From: Plectrocnemia conspersa
Lineage: Eukaryota > Arthropoda > Insecta > Trichoptera > Polycentropodidae
Direction of reading: 5' to 3'
Length of the DNA: 64,000 nt
Assembly (NCBI GenBank): GCA_009617715.1
Contig: VTFK01000046.1
Coordinates: forward strand, 1,302,001 to 1,366,000
The notes beneath the pieces are model-generated. The model had not been told where the DNA came from and made no database searches. It worked only from the letters and a program-made list of their open reading frames with translations. Shown piece by piece: positions 1-11,904 of the stretch. Position 1 is the first letter of the stretch; the number at the start of each line of letters is the position of its first letter. Position numbers and translations under genes: made by a program.

Positions 1-1140
1 TAAATTCATCAACCATTTCGACGCAATTCAACCTCTTATATTTAACAAAAACACTTCAAATAATTTTATATATATTCTTCTTAAAATATCCGACAACTTT
101 CCATGGCATTAGAAAAAAATATTAAAAACATATATATGAAAACTAATTTCATTTTTTTTTAGATATTTACGGCAAAGTTATTTAGATATACACACTATTA
201 TTTCATCATGTGAAATTTGTTTAAATACTATAAATACGTAATATTTTGATAATTTTGTTTATCATGCGTAGAGTAAAATGTATTGTTTAGCTAGTGCGCG
301 TCTTTTCCAAACAAAGAGTTGTTTTTTGGCAGTTCTTATGAGAGATAAACGTCTCGGAACGGATCCAGTGACTTATAGACTGTATATATAGAGCTTTACC
401 CACAACACACACATCCATGGCAAACATTTATAACTTATGTTTTATAGTTGAGAGAAAATAAGGAGTGACCTTTCTTAAGTACAGCAATGATGATAAAAAA
501 ATATCAAAAATAGATAATTTTTTTTAATATAAGTGTGTTTTTTTTCATGCTTTTACAAAAATAAGGAAAAGCCGCTTAACTTGAGCCTTGGGATGATGCA
601 ATAAATTATCATAAAAATGTGCACCTTCTTAAATTAATTACTAAAGGATTGCATCTTTGTACCTAGTGGACTCGTTGGGAAGCTGGATGGTCTAAAAACG
701 GAGTAATTTTATGTATTGATTAATAATAATTTTATTTTTTGAACGCTTCGTGGAAAATTATTTTGATAAAAAATTGCTAGGATACAAATATGATCACGAA
801 AATCGTATATAATTGAAAAAATAAAGATATATAATTTGTTTTTTAAAAGTACTTTGTCTCACTGAGATTCTTGACACGATAACACTAATTATAATATAAT
901 ACAAACTCACGCATTTTACAAAGCACACCAATACATTGTTTAGTAAAGTATATTTATAATTGAAAAGTTAATAAATAATAACATAATTTTATATCACAAT
1001 ATTCTCGGGCAATTATAACTTTTATTATTTCCTTATTTTCTCGTGAAAAAATTATTTTCTCACTCAAATCCTTATGTGTCGACGCAATTTCGTTACTGCG
1101 GCTATTTTCACAATTGGGCCGCGAAAAAACCGACGACATT
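1..1140. other. AT-rich non-coding stretch
   Basis: No gene recognised. The sequence is dominated by A and T runs. A 61-codon minus-strand frame at 954-1139 has no domain, signal peptide or splice context and is within chance expectation for this composition. Confidence 0.6.
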
Positions 1141-1149
1141 ATCCATTAC

Positions 1150-1375
1150 TGCAGGCTTCTGTCCGCTGGAAGATTACAGAGCATAATCTCGAATGCAAAT
1201 AGTAAAACAGAAACCGTCGGCCTGAATAAGGCTGCTTTTTTGCAGCCGAGAAAAAAACAACATGGACCTAGATGTCGCGCCCAATAGGAATGGTCCGTGG
1301 AAAAGCTGAGGTTTTATCAATAAACAAGATTTCCCCTCGGGCGACAAAGTGCGACCGCATTATTTATTCGCTATG
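1150..1375. other. GC-richer island with short hairpin
   Basis: This block is visibly richer in G and C than its flanks. It contains a perfect small hairpin (GGCTGC, six T, GCAGCC) at 1230-1247. No open frame of note crosses it. A conserved regulatory element is possible, but only a cross-species alignment could show that. Confidence 0.3.
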
Positions 1376-1554
1376 GATTTTTCTTATATTTTGTTATATA
1401 CATAACTATTAAAAAAAATGTTTTTTGAGTTTTCCAATTTTCCCTTAACAGATTCATATTTTATTATATATAATAGTAAAAGTCTTAAATATTTATTTTA
1501 AAATTAAAAAAAAAAAAAGAATGATTGGTAATGTTTAACCATATGAAAGCTATC

Positions 1555-1625
1555 ATGGTCAGAATAGCGTAGTTCGTAAGTTCTAGACTGATAACTTAGA
1601 GGTCGTAAGTTCGAGCCACAGAAGC
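1555..1625 (+). repeat. tRNA-derived SINE head or tRNA relic
   Basis: An A-box-like stretch (TAGCGTAGTTCGTAA, 1565-1579) is followed by an anticodon-arm-like stem TCTAGA/CTTAGA enclosing the seven-base loop CTGATAA (1588-1594; anticodon would be GAT, isoleucine), and then by a B-box-like AGTTCGAGCC (1608-1617). The spacing fits the internal RNA polymerase III promoter of a tRNA. The acceptor and T stems do not pair well, so it is not a working tRNA. Either a decayed tRNA copy or the 5' head of a tRNA-derived SINE fits; the tail downstream to about 1.73 kb is not recognisable. Confidence 0.5.
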
Positions 1626-1629
1626 TATA

Positions 1630-2520
1630 TAACTAAAAGACTAGCGTTTTTGCCCTATGAGGAAACGCATGTAGATAGACACATTACTTAAACAATGATA
1701 TTTAGTAATACAATTTCATAATCTCGATTTAAAAATATGGATTATTTGCCATACAAGTTTGAGACAAAAACAATTGTATTTTTAAATATTTTGTTACAAC
1801 CTGACATGCTACAGATCAATGCGTTACAACGAGGTGAATTTGTTTTATTAGGGTAGGGCAATGAGACATAATGAATACCTTCAAGTAAGTTGATTTTAGG
1901 ACCACCAGACTGAATGTATTTTCTGTAAAACACATTTTCATATAAAAAAATATTATAAGAATATATAGCAAAACCACATTTACCCCTATTATCGTGTATG
2001 GGTGCCCACAATAAAAACAACCTTAAATAAAAATTCAATCATAAAATGTCAAAGCATATTTTTGGAAACCTAATTTATATTTATTTTGTTTCTTATACTT
2101 TTTTTCTTTTTCTTTCGCTTAAATTGTAAAATTTTTTGTGGTGACTACACACAGATACGGTCTTATTCTCAAGATTCACGTTAATTTACTGTGATCAAAA
2201 TGATCATCCATTAGCAAGGAAACAAGACAATAGCATAAAGGATGGGATCACACACAAAAGCCCTCGTTACGACTAGTAAAACACATATATAACACGAGTT
2301 TTGTTCTTACTGTAAATATTTTTTGTCATTGAAAGAATATTATTTATTTTATCACGTATATAATACATCACCGGATCCTTAAGATTCCCATTGCAGTATA
2401 CGACCTTGGACAATGCCCATCAAGCAAATGTCGCTTTCTGAAAGCGTATACTTATTTTGCTATTCTAATAAACAACTACATCTATTGGCTGTAATGATGT
2501 TTTTTTATTTGCACGGATTT
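1630..2520. other. AT-rich non-coding stretch
   Basis: No recognisable gene. A 98-codon minus-strand frame (1742-2038) has somewhat protein-like composition, including a Cys-rich middle, but I see no family motif, and no clear splice sites border it. Confidence 0.5.
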
Positions 2521-2775
2521 ACAGGTGCGAAAATTATCTGATCAAGGCCATTAAAACGGAAAGAAAAGTCCCGGATTTAGATTCGATCTTAGCCGGACTT
2601 CTATAAAGTGTGCTGATTCCGGAATCAACTTCCAAATCTGACGACCCACTGATGCATCTAAACAGCTGACCCGTTGTTTGGATGAATCACGACACACTGA
2701 CCTGTTGACCTTTTGACCTGTCGATAAAGCGAGATAGATTTTGCGCAGTCTCAAACGAAGTCAATATAAACTAAC
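2520..2775. other. GC-richer island
   Basis: Balanced base composition in an AT-rich setting, with several TGACC/GGTCA-like half sites between 2660 and 2720 (for example TTGACCTTTTGACCTG). A minus-strand 67-codon frame lies here but shows no domain. Nuclear-receptor-like half sites are suggestive of regulation only; this is inference. Confidence 0.3.
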
Positions 2776-3261
2776 CGTTAGCTTAGTATTACTGATGTTT
2801 GTAAGCGGTTGCATTTGAATTATTTTTTTTAATTTAAATAAAATAGTCAAAAGATTTATATTTTTATTGCACTTGGAAAATATGGTTGTTATACACTCAA
2901 AAACACATAATAATATTATTGTATTTTTTTTTAAATGTACCTAATCTAAATATATAAATAAATGCCTACAACGCATTGTTATGAAAATAAACTATCAATG
3001 TTAAAGTTAAAAAAAAATTTTTCTGGGGAATATATTTTTTTGGTTCTTCAGAACGTTTATTTTAATTTTATAAAACTAATATATAGTTATTTTCGCAGTA
3101 TAAAATAATCGATTCTATAAATAAATTATTGTCACAATTGATTTGTTTCTATGCTTTTATTATTCTTATTGAAATTTAAGCTTTCAGCTGCCATAAATAA
3201 ATCATAAGAACAGTGACTCAATATAACAGAAATGTCTATCTTACGTTTCAAAGTCACTTAT

Positions 3262-3382
3262 ATATGTATATACTGGCTGATGAAAATAATTCAGCAAAAA
3301 ACATTATTTATGGTCAAATGTTAAAAGATGCGATGTAGCTGGGAACAAAACTTGAGCAAAGCAGGGTACAAGAGCTAGTATA
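3262..3382 (+). repeat. Degenerate interspersed repeat, possible Helitron-like 3' end
   Basis: Begins TATATACTGGCTGATGAAA and ends ...GTACAAGAGCTAGT. A related start, TATATACTGGCAGATTAAA, recurs at 43362 and is followed there by a similar 'GGAAACAAATCGCGGGCA' segment. CTAG followed by T is the kind of terminus Helitrons leave, and 'GGCAAAGC'-like text before it is common in insect repeats. Both points are weak, and a LINE 3' tail is an alternative. Confidence 0.3.
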
Positions 3383-3612
3383 AATATAAAACAAAATATT
3401 ATTTATTTGTGTATAATCCCTGGTTCTTTGAAAGACTAACATTAAAAGGCCGAGCTTTTTAAACCATTCTTGTATTTTTTATAACTGTAACTTTTTAAGT
3501 ATTTATTAAGTCTTCATGTTTGGTTGCTTTTAAATGGCCCATTAATTTTAGAATTTCTCAAATCTCGCAAAATTTATATTTGTAAGCACGTAAACACGAA
3601 TCAGAGTCACAG

Positions 3613-3637
3613 GGAGAGAGAGAGAGAGAGAGAGAGG
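3613..3637. repeat. (GA)n microsatellite
   Basis: About eleven uninterrupted GA dinucleotides. Confidence 0.95.
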
Positions 3638-4454
3638 AAAACAAAGTCGCTTTTAATTGTGGTATTTCACTTGGAAGTTTTCCGTTGCAGGCTTTTCCCA
3701 GCGCCGCACTGCGACTGCCCGTAATCGCATTGCAAATTTTCGCGGAAAACAAACAACATTTTCTTATGAAAAAATATTTGAGTAAAAAATTAACAAAATA
3801 TATTGTCGTAAATTATTCTTTGTGGCAAATATATAGTGAAACGCTGTAAATTATATAAATATAAGCTAAAGTATAAGTGAATAAAATGCAAATGTAAATT
3901 ATGCGGTAAAATTTATATGTACATTACTAAAGAGGTTAATCTTCATCATCTCTGATAGCACTGTTAAAATTGGGGGTATTACACCTATTTAACTTTCAAA
4001 TTATGTGTTTACAAAAATAAATAAAATTAAACAAAGGTCATCATATAATTTTCTTTAGCAATATAGTTGAGTGGTAAATAAATACTTGAATTATTATATA
4101 TTATAATATAATTCAATCTGATTTATTGCTTGATTATTTTATGGTTTAAAGAAAATAGTTTTATAATCAAAAAATATCCATGAACCAATCTTAGCATACT
4201 ACGTTGAGGAATATTCCAACTGATTTTACTCAAACTTTATTAAGGATCAAAATGTTTCTTTTTGATCGAATTAAATTTAAGTACTTCTATGTCATTTAAG
4301 ACTTTTAAAATTATTTAAATAATTGTTTTAAGTTTGAAAAAAAATAAATATATTATTAGTATTTTGAGAACTATGTAAGGTTTCAATTGAGATGCAATTT
4401 ATCTGCCTGCTATAACATGTTTATTTGTTTTGTTTAATAAATACAATTTATATT

Positions 4455-4690
4455 CTCAATGAGCTAAAGTAGCTTATTGTTATTAAATTTTCAATACTAA
4501 ATACGTACGACGTACCTCAGTTGTAATTAAACATCATTATATTTATCCATGAGATTAGAAAAATCTAGGTTAACCTAATTTATGATGATCCATTTGAATT
4601 TTAATTATATAATAGTCACTAATTTTGATCTATTCGACACAATATGTTCTAATCCAAGTGTTTTAGGTCAATATTCAGAAACGTCTATCG
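4455..4690 (+). repeat. Interspersed repeat family B, copy 1
   Basis: Shares long collinear similarity with 44693-44960: ATTCTCAATGAGCTAAAGTAG against ATTCTCTATAAGCTGAAGTAG at the left, then GTACGACGTACCTCAG against GTACGACCTAGCTCG, then ACTAATTTTGATCT against ACTAATTCTGATCT. Shorter copies lie at 50735-50890 (+) and 57600-57730 (-), the core being AATCTAGGAAAACC and similar. No open frame runs through it, so it is probably a non-autonomous element; class unknown. Confidence 0.6.
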
Positions 4691-4807
4691 TACTGGTTAA
4701 TAAAATAAATCTAATTGCCGCTACATAAAAACTACCGCTACTGGAGGCCACTGCCGTCGGCTTAAGTTGATGCTGGGGTTGCGTCTCTAGGAGAATGTCT
4801 TTCTAGG

Positions 4808-4829
4808 CCGCGCACATTGGGGCGAAACG
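4808..4829 (+). repeat. Left arm of inverted repeat pair
   Basis: CCGCGCACATTGGGGCGAAA continues to 4829 and pairs with 6178-6199 in inverted orientation, 19 of 22 positions matching. GC-rich sequence lies outside both arms (about 4740-4807 and 6200-6260), with AT-rich sequence between. The enclosed 1.35 kb holds no recognisable transposase. Confidence 0.65.
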
Positions 4830-6177
4830 CTCTAATCACCTCAAAATTCAATTACTTATAAACCAATGGAAGTATCGATATGAACTTTGGTACAAAACTT
4901 GATGAATATACAATATATATACTAAAAACATAAAGAAAATATGGGTTTTAGTACATTGAAAATACATTCTATAAACATAAATTTTTCATATAATCTTTTC
5001 CTCAAAAATGTAATAATACATCAGCATTATTCGTTTGATTATTAAAAAAAAATATTTTTAAATATTGCAAGTAATACTTTTATTTTGCATATTATAATAT
5101 AATATATTTGCAATAAATAAAAACTTTAATTATTATTTAAAATAGTAGATGATATGATTATTTTTTTTTTTTTTTATACAAATAATAATTTTCATTAATA
5201 GTTATTTTAAATTTATTGATAAAACACAGAAAATTAAAGGAGCTGTATACATGCTTATTACATTATAGATAGTTATATTCTGACCCTATAAAGCATTTTA
5301 CGTAATTTTTAAAACGTAATTTTGTGGTTTTATTTATATTTAAACGACTAATCCAAGTATTTATTACTAGTTCACTAGATATAAGTGCTACATTATTACA
5401 GTGAAGGTTTTCCCGCATTTAATAATTAATTTAACTTGATATATCAAGGCAGTATTTTATTTAATTTTAATCAATTTTCCATTCTTACATTGTGGAAAAA
5501 TCATGTATATCTAATAAAAATTTAATAACTTGTTTCACCAAATTTTTTTTTTTTTTTAAATGTATTTTTAGAAATCATATTGAAATATTATATTTTTATT
5601 ATGTGTGTAAAATTGTATCTTTATATTATCATTGGTTTGAAAGCTATTGAATTTTGAGTTTATATATACCGCTTTGCTACCATAGTTTTACGCAGCGTCT
5701 TTGATAGATTAAAACTGATTTTTTAAAAAGAGGCACAAGTAAGCGCATAATTTGATTGTTATATCTAAGATTTATTACTTTAGTTTATTCAAAAATCGTA
5801 ATAGTAAACTTTCGGCAAAATTCGTTAACTGTTCATAGTTTAAATTAAAATTTTTTTTTAAATTAATTTTTTTTTAATAATATTATAAATTGAACTTTAA
5901 TTGAAAATGAAGTAAAAAAAAATCAGATTATTATTTATAAATAAAATAAATAGTATATATTTAATAAAATAAATACTTAAATTTTACTAAAAATACGTAA
6001 AATAGAAGTTCAAATTTGCTCTCTCTCTCGAAACATATAAATTTGACAAGTTATAATATATCATCGGAAAAGCCTACAAAATCGATTGTTTTTTCCTAAG
6101 ATCTATGAGATGTTATGAATAAAAGTCACTATTTATTTTAATTTTATAGTGATTTTTAATTATGAGATAATATTTAA
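4830..6177. other. AT-rich interior between inverted repeat arms
   Basis: Very AT-rich, with long A and T runs around 5160-5180 and 5540-5560. No open frame or domain recognised. It could be the body of a non-autonomous element bounded by the two arms, or unrelated sequence between two opposed insertions. Confidence 0.4.
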
Positions 6178-6199
6178 CGTTTCGCTCCAATGTGCGGCG
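6178..6199 (-). repeat. Right arm of inverted repeat pair
   Basis: CGTTTCGCTCCAATGTGCGG continues to 6199 and is the reverse complement of the arm at 4808-4829 with three mismatches. The following 60 bases are GC-rich (CCACCCGGTCGTCGCCCA). Confidence 0.65.
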
Positions 6200-6259
6200 T
6201 CCACAAACGAGGCTCCACCCGGTCGTCGCCCACATCTGGGTCATCTCTGGGGGCTAAAA

Positions 6260-6920
6260 CTTTGTGATTAACTTGGTGTATTTACCTTCAAAGTATTTTT
6301 TACAATATCAACATTTCAAATGTTGACATTAAAAAAAATTAAGATAAAACTCATACACGAATGGCACATTTTGTACCAACAAAACAAAGAGAAAAATCAA
6401 CGATTTTACTCTTTATCTATTATTAAACCAATCTAGATAATTTTGAGTGAAGAAAATATGTTGCAAAAATCTAGCAACACTAAAATTTATAGTTTCATTA
6501 TATTTTTACAGGAAATGGTATTTTAGTGCAAATGTCTTGGGTTGAATTTAAAAACACGCACATTATTTAGCTATTATTGTCACTAACAAAAGATCTTGTA
6601 TTTGCATAAACTGCTTTTAATATAGATATACTATATTGATGTTCTATTGACCTAAATATATCATTGACTAGCTCTCTAAAACTCAGTTTCTTTACGAAGG
6701 CAAAGAAAAAAAGGATTAGTTTTAAAATTTTATTAAACTACAAGTTAATTGAAATATGTATAACTGTTTCATAGAAAACAAATAACTCTGTTTACATACA
6801 AATACATTTAAAAAATAATAAATATATTCTGCAAAAACACCGCAATATATAATAATATATAATATAAAGGTGTATATGTTTCGGTAAATGTGTATTATCA
6901 GTGAAAATATATTAGTATTT
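6260..6920. other. AT-rich non-coding stretch
   Basis: Nothing recognised. A possible splice acceptor TTTTTACAG precedes a short open stretch near 6512, but it closes after 18 codons and is not convincing. Confidence 0.5.
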
Positions 6921-7011
6921 CAGTAAAATCATATCAAAATACATTTTTACAGGCATATATATATATATAAAAAAATATAATTTTACTAACCGGTGCTAGC
7001 GAAATTAAATG
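6921..7011 (+). repeat. Interspersed repeat family A, copy 1
   Basis: Starts TTTCAGTAAAATCATAT and ends GCTAGCGAAATTAAATG. The start is repeated exactly, reversed, at 29607-29623, and the end matches 36614-36631 (ACGCTAGTGAAATTAAATG). The interior is replaced by a TA run. Small size, lack of coding capacity and foldback potential in other copies suggest a MITE. Confidence 0.6.
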
Positions 7012-7159
7012 CTTCTCTAAACTGTCATTTGACAAGCGTATTAAGATATTAAAAAATATCTAATACGAGTTATTAAGGTCAACTAAATATCAAAATAGCA
7101 AATTTATCTGTCAGACTAAATATATATGCTTTTATAATATATACATGATTTTTTACAAG

Positions 7160-7326
7160 TTGCCAAAATCCAAGATCCAGATCTTGAAATTCTGCAAGCT
7201 GTTCTGCAAAATCAATTTGAATCTATTGGAAGCCATTTAATCCTGAAGTACTACTACATCCCGATACTTAATTGTCTGTTTCAGGCTTCTAAATTGAATG
7301 AATCTTTGGTCGAACTGGTCAAGTAA
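7160..7326 (+). CDS. Unassigned terminal-exon-like segment
   Basis: A run of 54 sense codons ends in TAA at 7324-7326. It has no ATG near its start; instead a pyrimidine-rich ATTTTTTACAAG immediately precedes it, as a splice acceptor would, and an in-frame stop lies just upstream at 7135. The translation has strongly coding-like composition: mixed acidic and hydrophobic residues (DPDLEILQAVLQNQ at residues 5-18, ending LNESLVELVK), suggesting amphipathic helices. Codon composition is far less AT-biased than the surroundings. I do not recognise the family. It could be the last exon of a plus-strand gene, an exon relic, or a fragment of a transposon ORF. No AATAAA signal is obvious directly downstream. 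Confidence 0.4.
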
Positions 7327-7329
7327 CGA

Positions 7330-8970
7330 GTTTACAATTTGCTAGTATTTTATATGCATGGATTTCATTTAATTTTGTACGGTTGTGCTGGCGTTCTTAG
7401 TATACTTTTAAGTTTTATTCTCGACTTAATTTTTATTTTACTTATAAAGGCTTGTATGTATCTAAGTATACCGTCAATAATTTTGCCAAAACCTTAAAAT
7501 TTAACGTTAGCTCATTCATATGAACAGAAATGACCTTTGGCTTTTATAAATTGACTTTGTTTCATTACCAAGTTTCTGAAAAATGCATGATTATGGACAG
7601 ATACACGCATTGTTATAGTTTTGCGCAAATTTTTCGCGTCCTGATGAAGCGCTAAAGGTGTGGTCGTTTAATTTTAAACAGGCTCAAAGTTAAACAGAAC
7701 ACGACCCGCCATACTATATAATTAACGCGTTTTATCGCCTGGCAACTTTTTGCCAAGTTGCCAACGACAAAAATCCTCCAGCCCCTTTTAATTATTAACG
7801 CTAACGCCTTTACGGCAGCATCATCGCGGTGTTAAAAAATAATAATTGCGAAACATCGCGCATGTGTGGGTGTTACTGAAAGTTTCGTTAGAATGTATGT
7901 ATGATGCATTTTGCGTTAAAAATGAGCGAATAATTTATTCGCTCTTCAGCGCTGCGAATTATTCGAGCGGATAATTAAATTCTCGGTGCATATTAAAAAG
8001 TAATTTAACTGCGTTGTTATTATAATAGCGGCATAATGTTGTTTTACTGTGTGTACCTACATAAATTAAAAAATGTATTAAATATCTACGTGAATATTTT
8101 ATTATCTGCTAAATATACATCATTATGGCTGTGCACATAATAAAATAAAAATTGAAATACAGGGGGAGGTTCGAACATTTTTTCTTAGAAAAATAGAGAC
8201 ATGATAAAATTAATTTTAATTTTTATGTACATTTGTCTGCTTATATATATTATTCTTTATATGTGTAGAATATTAAAAAAGCAAAGAAACATATTAACAT
8301 TAATTTATTATTTTATCTAGTACTAAGAAAGTTTGGGTTGATTTTTCACTGGCACTGATTAATTTATATTTTAAATATTTTTTCATAAGCCCTAAGATTA
8401 AAGCGGTTTCAACAACGTTTTTACGTTTTCATCGTCACTAAGTGATGCACCCATCAGCCAAATATAAAAAAAAACTCTTTAAAAAAAACATCCTGTTGAA
8501 AGCAAATGAAAGCAACAAACTCGATTTACAAGTCTGAAAAAATAAATATATTTTCAAGAATAGTATTAGATAAAAAAATAATGATTATATAGACACGATT
8601 ATAAATTGATAGAAAATAATTAGTTCAAAATTTATTTATTTATGATAAATAATTTAACCAATTGCGTCACAATGGTCAAAAATAGTGGGTATTTGTACTT
8701 ACAATTTGAATATATCAAGAGCTGCGAAACGTCCATTTGCTGTTTAAGCCCAAACATAACCTAACAAAAGCTATAATATAATAATAGTTTTTGAATTTCA
8801 ATTAGATTAATTCGTTTACCTTAGGTTTGATAAATAGACAAAATGACGTTTCGCAACAGCATATAATATAAAGATTTAAATTTTCATATTTTAGAATCGC
8901 CACATCTTCAATCCAACAATGAGTAAGCGAGTTTGTATATATTACATATTTATTGAGTATAACAACTTCA
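7330..8970. other. Non-coding stretch with a conserved-looking island
   Basis: Most is AT-rich. Between about 7640 and 8030 composition becomes balanced, with short inverted motifs such as GGCAACTTTTTGCC and TTGGCAACTT-like text around 7740-7765 and paired ATTCGCTC/GAGCGGATAA sequences near 7930-7980. This middle part is a candidate regulatory element; no gene recognised. Confidence 0.35.
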
Positions 8971-8973
8971 GGC

Positions 8974-9138
8974 GCGTACGGTGAGATACTTACTCTTTCG
9001 ATCGCTCGCGTGTTAAGTGACGAGAGTAAGTGAGAAGAAATGGGCTTGCGGAACGCATGTAACGCACGCCCTTATCTCGCACTTACTCTCGTCACTTAAC
9101 ACTCGAGCGAGCGAAAAGAAATGTATCTCACCGTACGC
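8974..9138. mobile_element. 165-bp foldback element (MITE-like)
   Basis: Two long arms in inverted orientation: 8974-9036 and 9072-9138. The outer 16 bases (GCGTACGGTGAGATAC) and an inner 22-base block (starting TGTTAAGTGACGAGAGTAAG) pair perfectly; the intervening part pairs with a few mismatches. The loop is about 35 bases. GC content is far above the flanks. No target duplication is obvious. A transcript across it would form a long hairpin. Confidence 0.85.
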
Positions 9139-9139
9139 G

Positions 9140-11827
9140 TGTGTATAACACACAACAATAGCAATGTAATGTTTGTCCTTATACCTAATAAATATAATAT
9201 ATGAGCAAATAGCCTATTATTCGTACCTACAATAGACGAAAATTGCCACAACCAAAAAAATATGATTACAATACATATAAAAATATATAAAAATAGTACA
9301 TATTAAGAAAGAAAAAAAGTAATTAAATAATACAAATCTGACATAAAATTTATTATTGTGCAATGTAGGCGTTTTTAAGAATTTGGATGGCGACAGATTT
9401 ACCAAAGAGACTAACCTATGGGCTAGTGCTTCTTTTCAAGAATTACTAAAGAAAAATGTCAAATTGAGAATTCTTATTTCTCAAAAAATTTTATAAAGCA
9501 TTTCTTATTTAATAAAAATTAAATTTATACGAATAGTTTTCAGAGGTTTACAACCACTACCGTTTTATTAACGCTGCATAAGTAAAGGCGGGTTCATGCC
9601 TGAAATGCATACTTCTTCAAAGATTTTATTAGGGGTCTGGGAATGACAAGAAATGATTTACAAATTTTTAACACTCAAACTCGCCTTATTTTTGCTTAGG
9701 AAATAAAATAAGACACTCAGATAAGAAACTTTCCCGACGGTGTTCGTGCCAGAAGATTTAAATATTTTTACTTTCTCGGAAGATCAAAAGTATTTAAATA
9801 ACTTACAATTTTTTGGGATTTTTTATTAGTCAAACTGGCTGTCGGACTTATCTTTGCTTTGCAATTTAAGAACCTGCTCCGATAAAAATAAATTACGCAT
9901 GAGAATCGGAAATTATTTTTTGATAAACCAAAAAGTTTTTTACATACTGTTTTTGTAAAGTAGCAACAGCTGTTATTGACAATTGTTTCACGGTTATTGC
10001 CAGCCGAAGGGGCCTTAAAACTATTGTTAAAACAATATTGTAAAAGATCAATTCTGAGCTAAGCTAGAAAATTCAATGTGCAATTAAAGAGAAATTATAT
10101 AATTTAAGAAACCAGTGATTAATGCCAATAATGAAATATTTGCAAAATTCAGAATCTATCACATGTTAAAAAAATGACATTTTATGTTATTCTTTAAAAT
10201 CATAAATATGTAAAATGAGGAAAGAAATTATTCGCAAATTATTTAAAGGCTCGACGAATTTTAAGGACCCTCGCGACTCCATGAAACCATTGGAATCTAT
10301 TGAAGAAATTAAAAATATATCAGTGGCGCAAAAATTAGAGAAAAAAATTTCCTTTAGCCTTACAGAGAGTAGTGTAAGAAAATCAAAACCTTTCGGATAA
10401 ATGGAGAAGAAATTCAAAATATTTTAATTGACAAGCAAGAGAACAAATAATTTACAGTGCCTATTTAAAACCTTGTAGATTAAATCAACATCAATACAAA
10501 TAATAGTTACTTGTTGGTATTTATTATGACTGATTGATGCTGTAACACAAATAATATTTTATGCATTAGCCAGAAAAAGTAGCTTGAGAGAAATCAAAAA
10601 CATGTAACTTATCTAAATTTATTCAAATAAGCCATAGCTTTACATTTTTTTAGATAATGATAATTTATGCTCTTTTTAATATATTAGTCCCTTGATAATA
10701 TAAATTATAATAAATTAGTCCATTGAAGTGGGAAAAACGGCAGACGGTGATGTTTCATCTCTTAACTTAAAACGATTTTATAAAGGCTTAAGTATCGTTT
10801 TAGTTTTTAGCTCAAGACTAAAGTTACTGAAAGGCTTTAATCTGAAAGATGGTGAGCTCTACATTTTTTTTTATAAAAACGCCTCTTACAAAGAAAAAAA
10901 GTTAAAGTTTTATAATATTTTTCTAGTGCATAAAAAAATTAAAATTTTAAATTAAGCTTAATAGTAACACAAAATAGTATATATTGAAAAAACCTTTCAC
11001 AAAATAAAATAAATATTTATATAAATTATTAAGAAAGACATAATAAAAATTATTCTTTTTAAACAAGATTTTGATATTTTATGTTAATACCTAAATTTAA
11101 GTTTTGTCTTGTCCTAGTTACTGATTCTAAAGCTAAGTGCGTTAATACTGTTTTATGTAATATTTTTCGGAATTTTTATAGCAATGTTCTTTAATTTTTG
11201 ATATTATAAATAAATCCACTATAAATTTTTTTTAATTTGTATGGGAAGGTGTAGTATATATTATTTTATCGCTTTCTTTTTATTAAAAAAAATAAATTAC
11301 TAGTGTTACTCATTACCAAGCAAGCGTATGTTATTTCCAGTGCAATTTAATGCTTATTAAAAAAATTGGTTTAAAATTGATTTAAGGACCGTAATGACTA
11401 TGTCTAAAATATATGACTAAAGTCTAGTATGTTGACATTTAAGTATTTAAGCTTAAAGTCTATATGTATACATAGGTATTTAAGGCTTGTCCTTTATTAA
11501 GTGCAGTTTTATTGTTTACTTTTAAGAGATAAAGGCAAGGTTTGCTTGAGTGTTGTAAAAAAATGCTTAACATTTTTCTCGGTTCATTTTAAATTTATGT
11601 TTAATTAAATAATTACTAATTACTTAACAGATTTTTGTAATTTAATCAAAATTGATTTAAGAGACAAGCCCACTAGCTAAATTTAGTATTCGATCAGAAA
11701 TTCTAATATAAGTAAAGTAATTGTGTCAATCACGGTGTTACGACTATATATTGTCTAAGAGTAAATAAAAATAAAAAAATCACTTGTCTGTCCTTAATTC
11801 CAGAGTCTGTGTTTAATTTGCTGAGCT
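9140..11827. other. AT-rich non-coding stretch
   Basis: No recognisable gene. Two plus-strand open frames, 10215-10400 (Lys/Ser-rich, 61 codons) and 10728-10955 (75 codons), have no family motif, start context or splice environment; decayed transposon coding sequence or chance would both fit. Confidence 0.5.
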
Positions 11828-11904
11828 TTAAAATAATGAAAAAATGCATTTATCTTAGAAAGCTCTAAGCTTTCTAAGATAAATGCATTTTTTCATTATT
11901 TTAA
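11828..11904. repeat. Perfect 37-bp-arm palindrome
   Basis: Arms 11828-11864 and 11868-11904 are exact reverse complements separated by only CTA. The arm begins TTAAAATAATGAAAAAATGC and ends CTTAGAAAGCT. Lack of any mismatch in so AT-rich a context implies recent origin, ongoing correction or selection. No transposon ends or target duplication are evident. Confidence 0.97.

Larger units (their letters stand above)
2776..4450. other. AT-rich non-coding stretch
   Basis: Holds a (GA)n microsatellite (3613-3637) and a possible transposon 3' end (3262-3382), both listed separately. A two-frame open stretch at 3524-3752 overlaps the microsatellite and is not credible coding sequence. Confidence 0.5.

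Noticed and set aside
1565..1620. Functional tRNA-Ile gene
   Set aside because: A- and B-box-like words and an anticodon arm are present, but the acceptor and T stems do not pair.
3524..3752. Overlapping plus and minus frames with Arg/Glu or Ser/Leu repeats
   Set aside because: They are translations of the (GA)n microsatellite.
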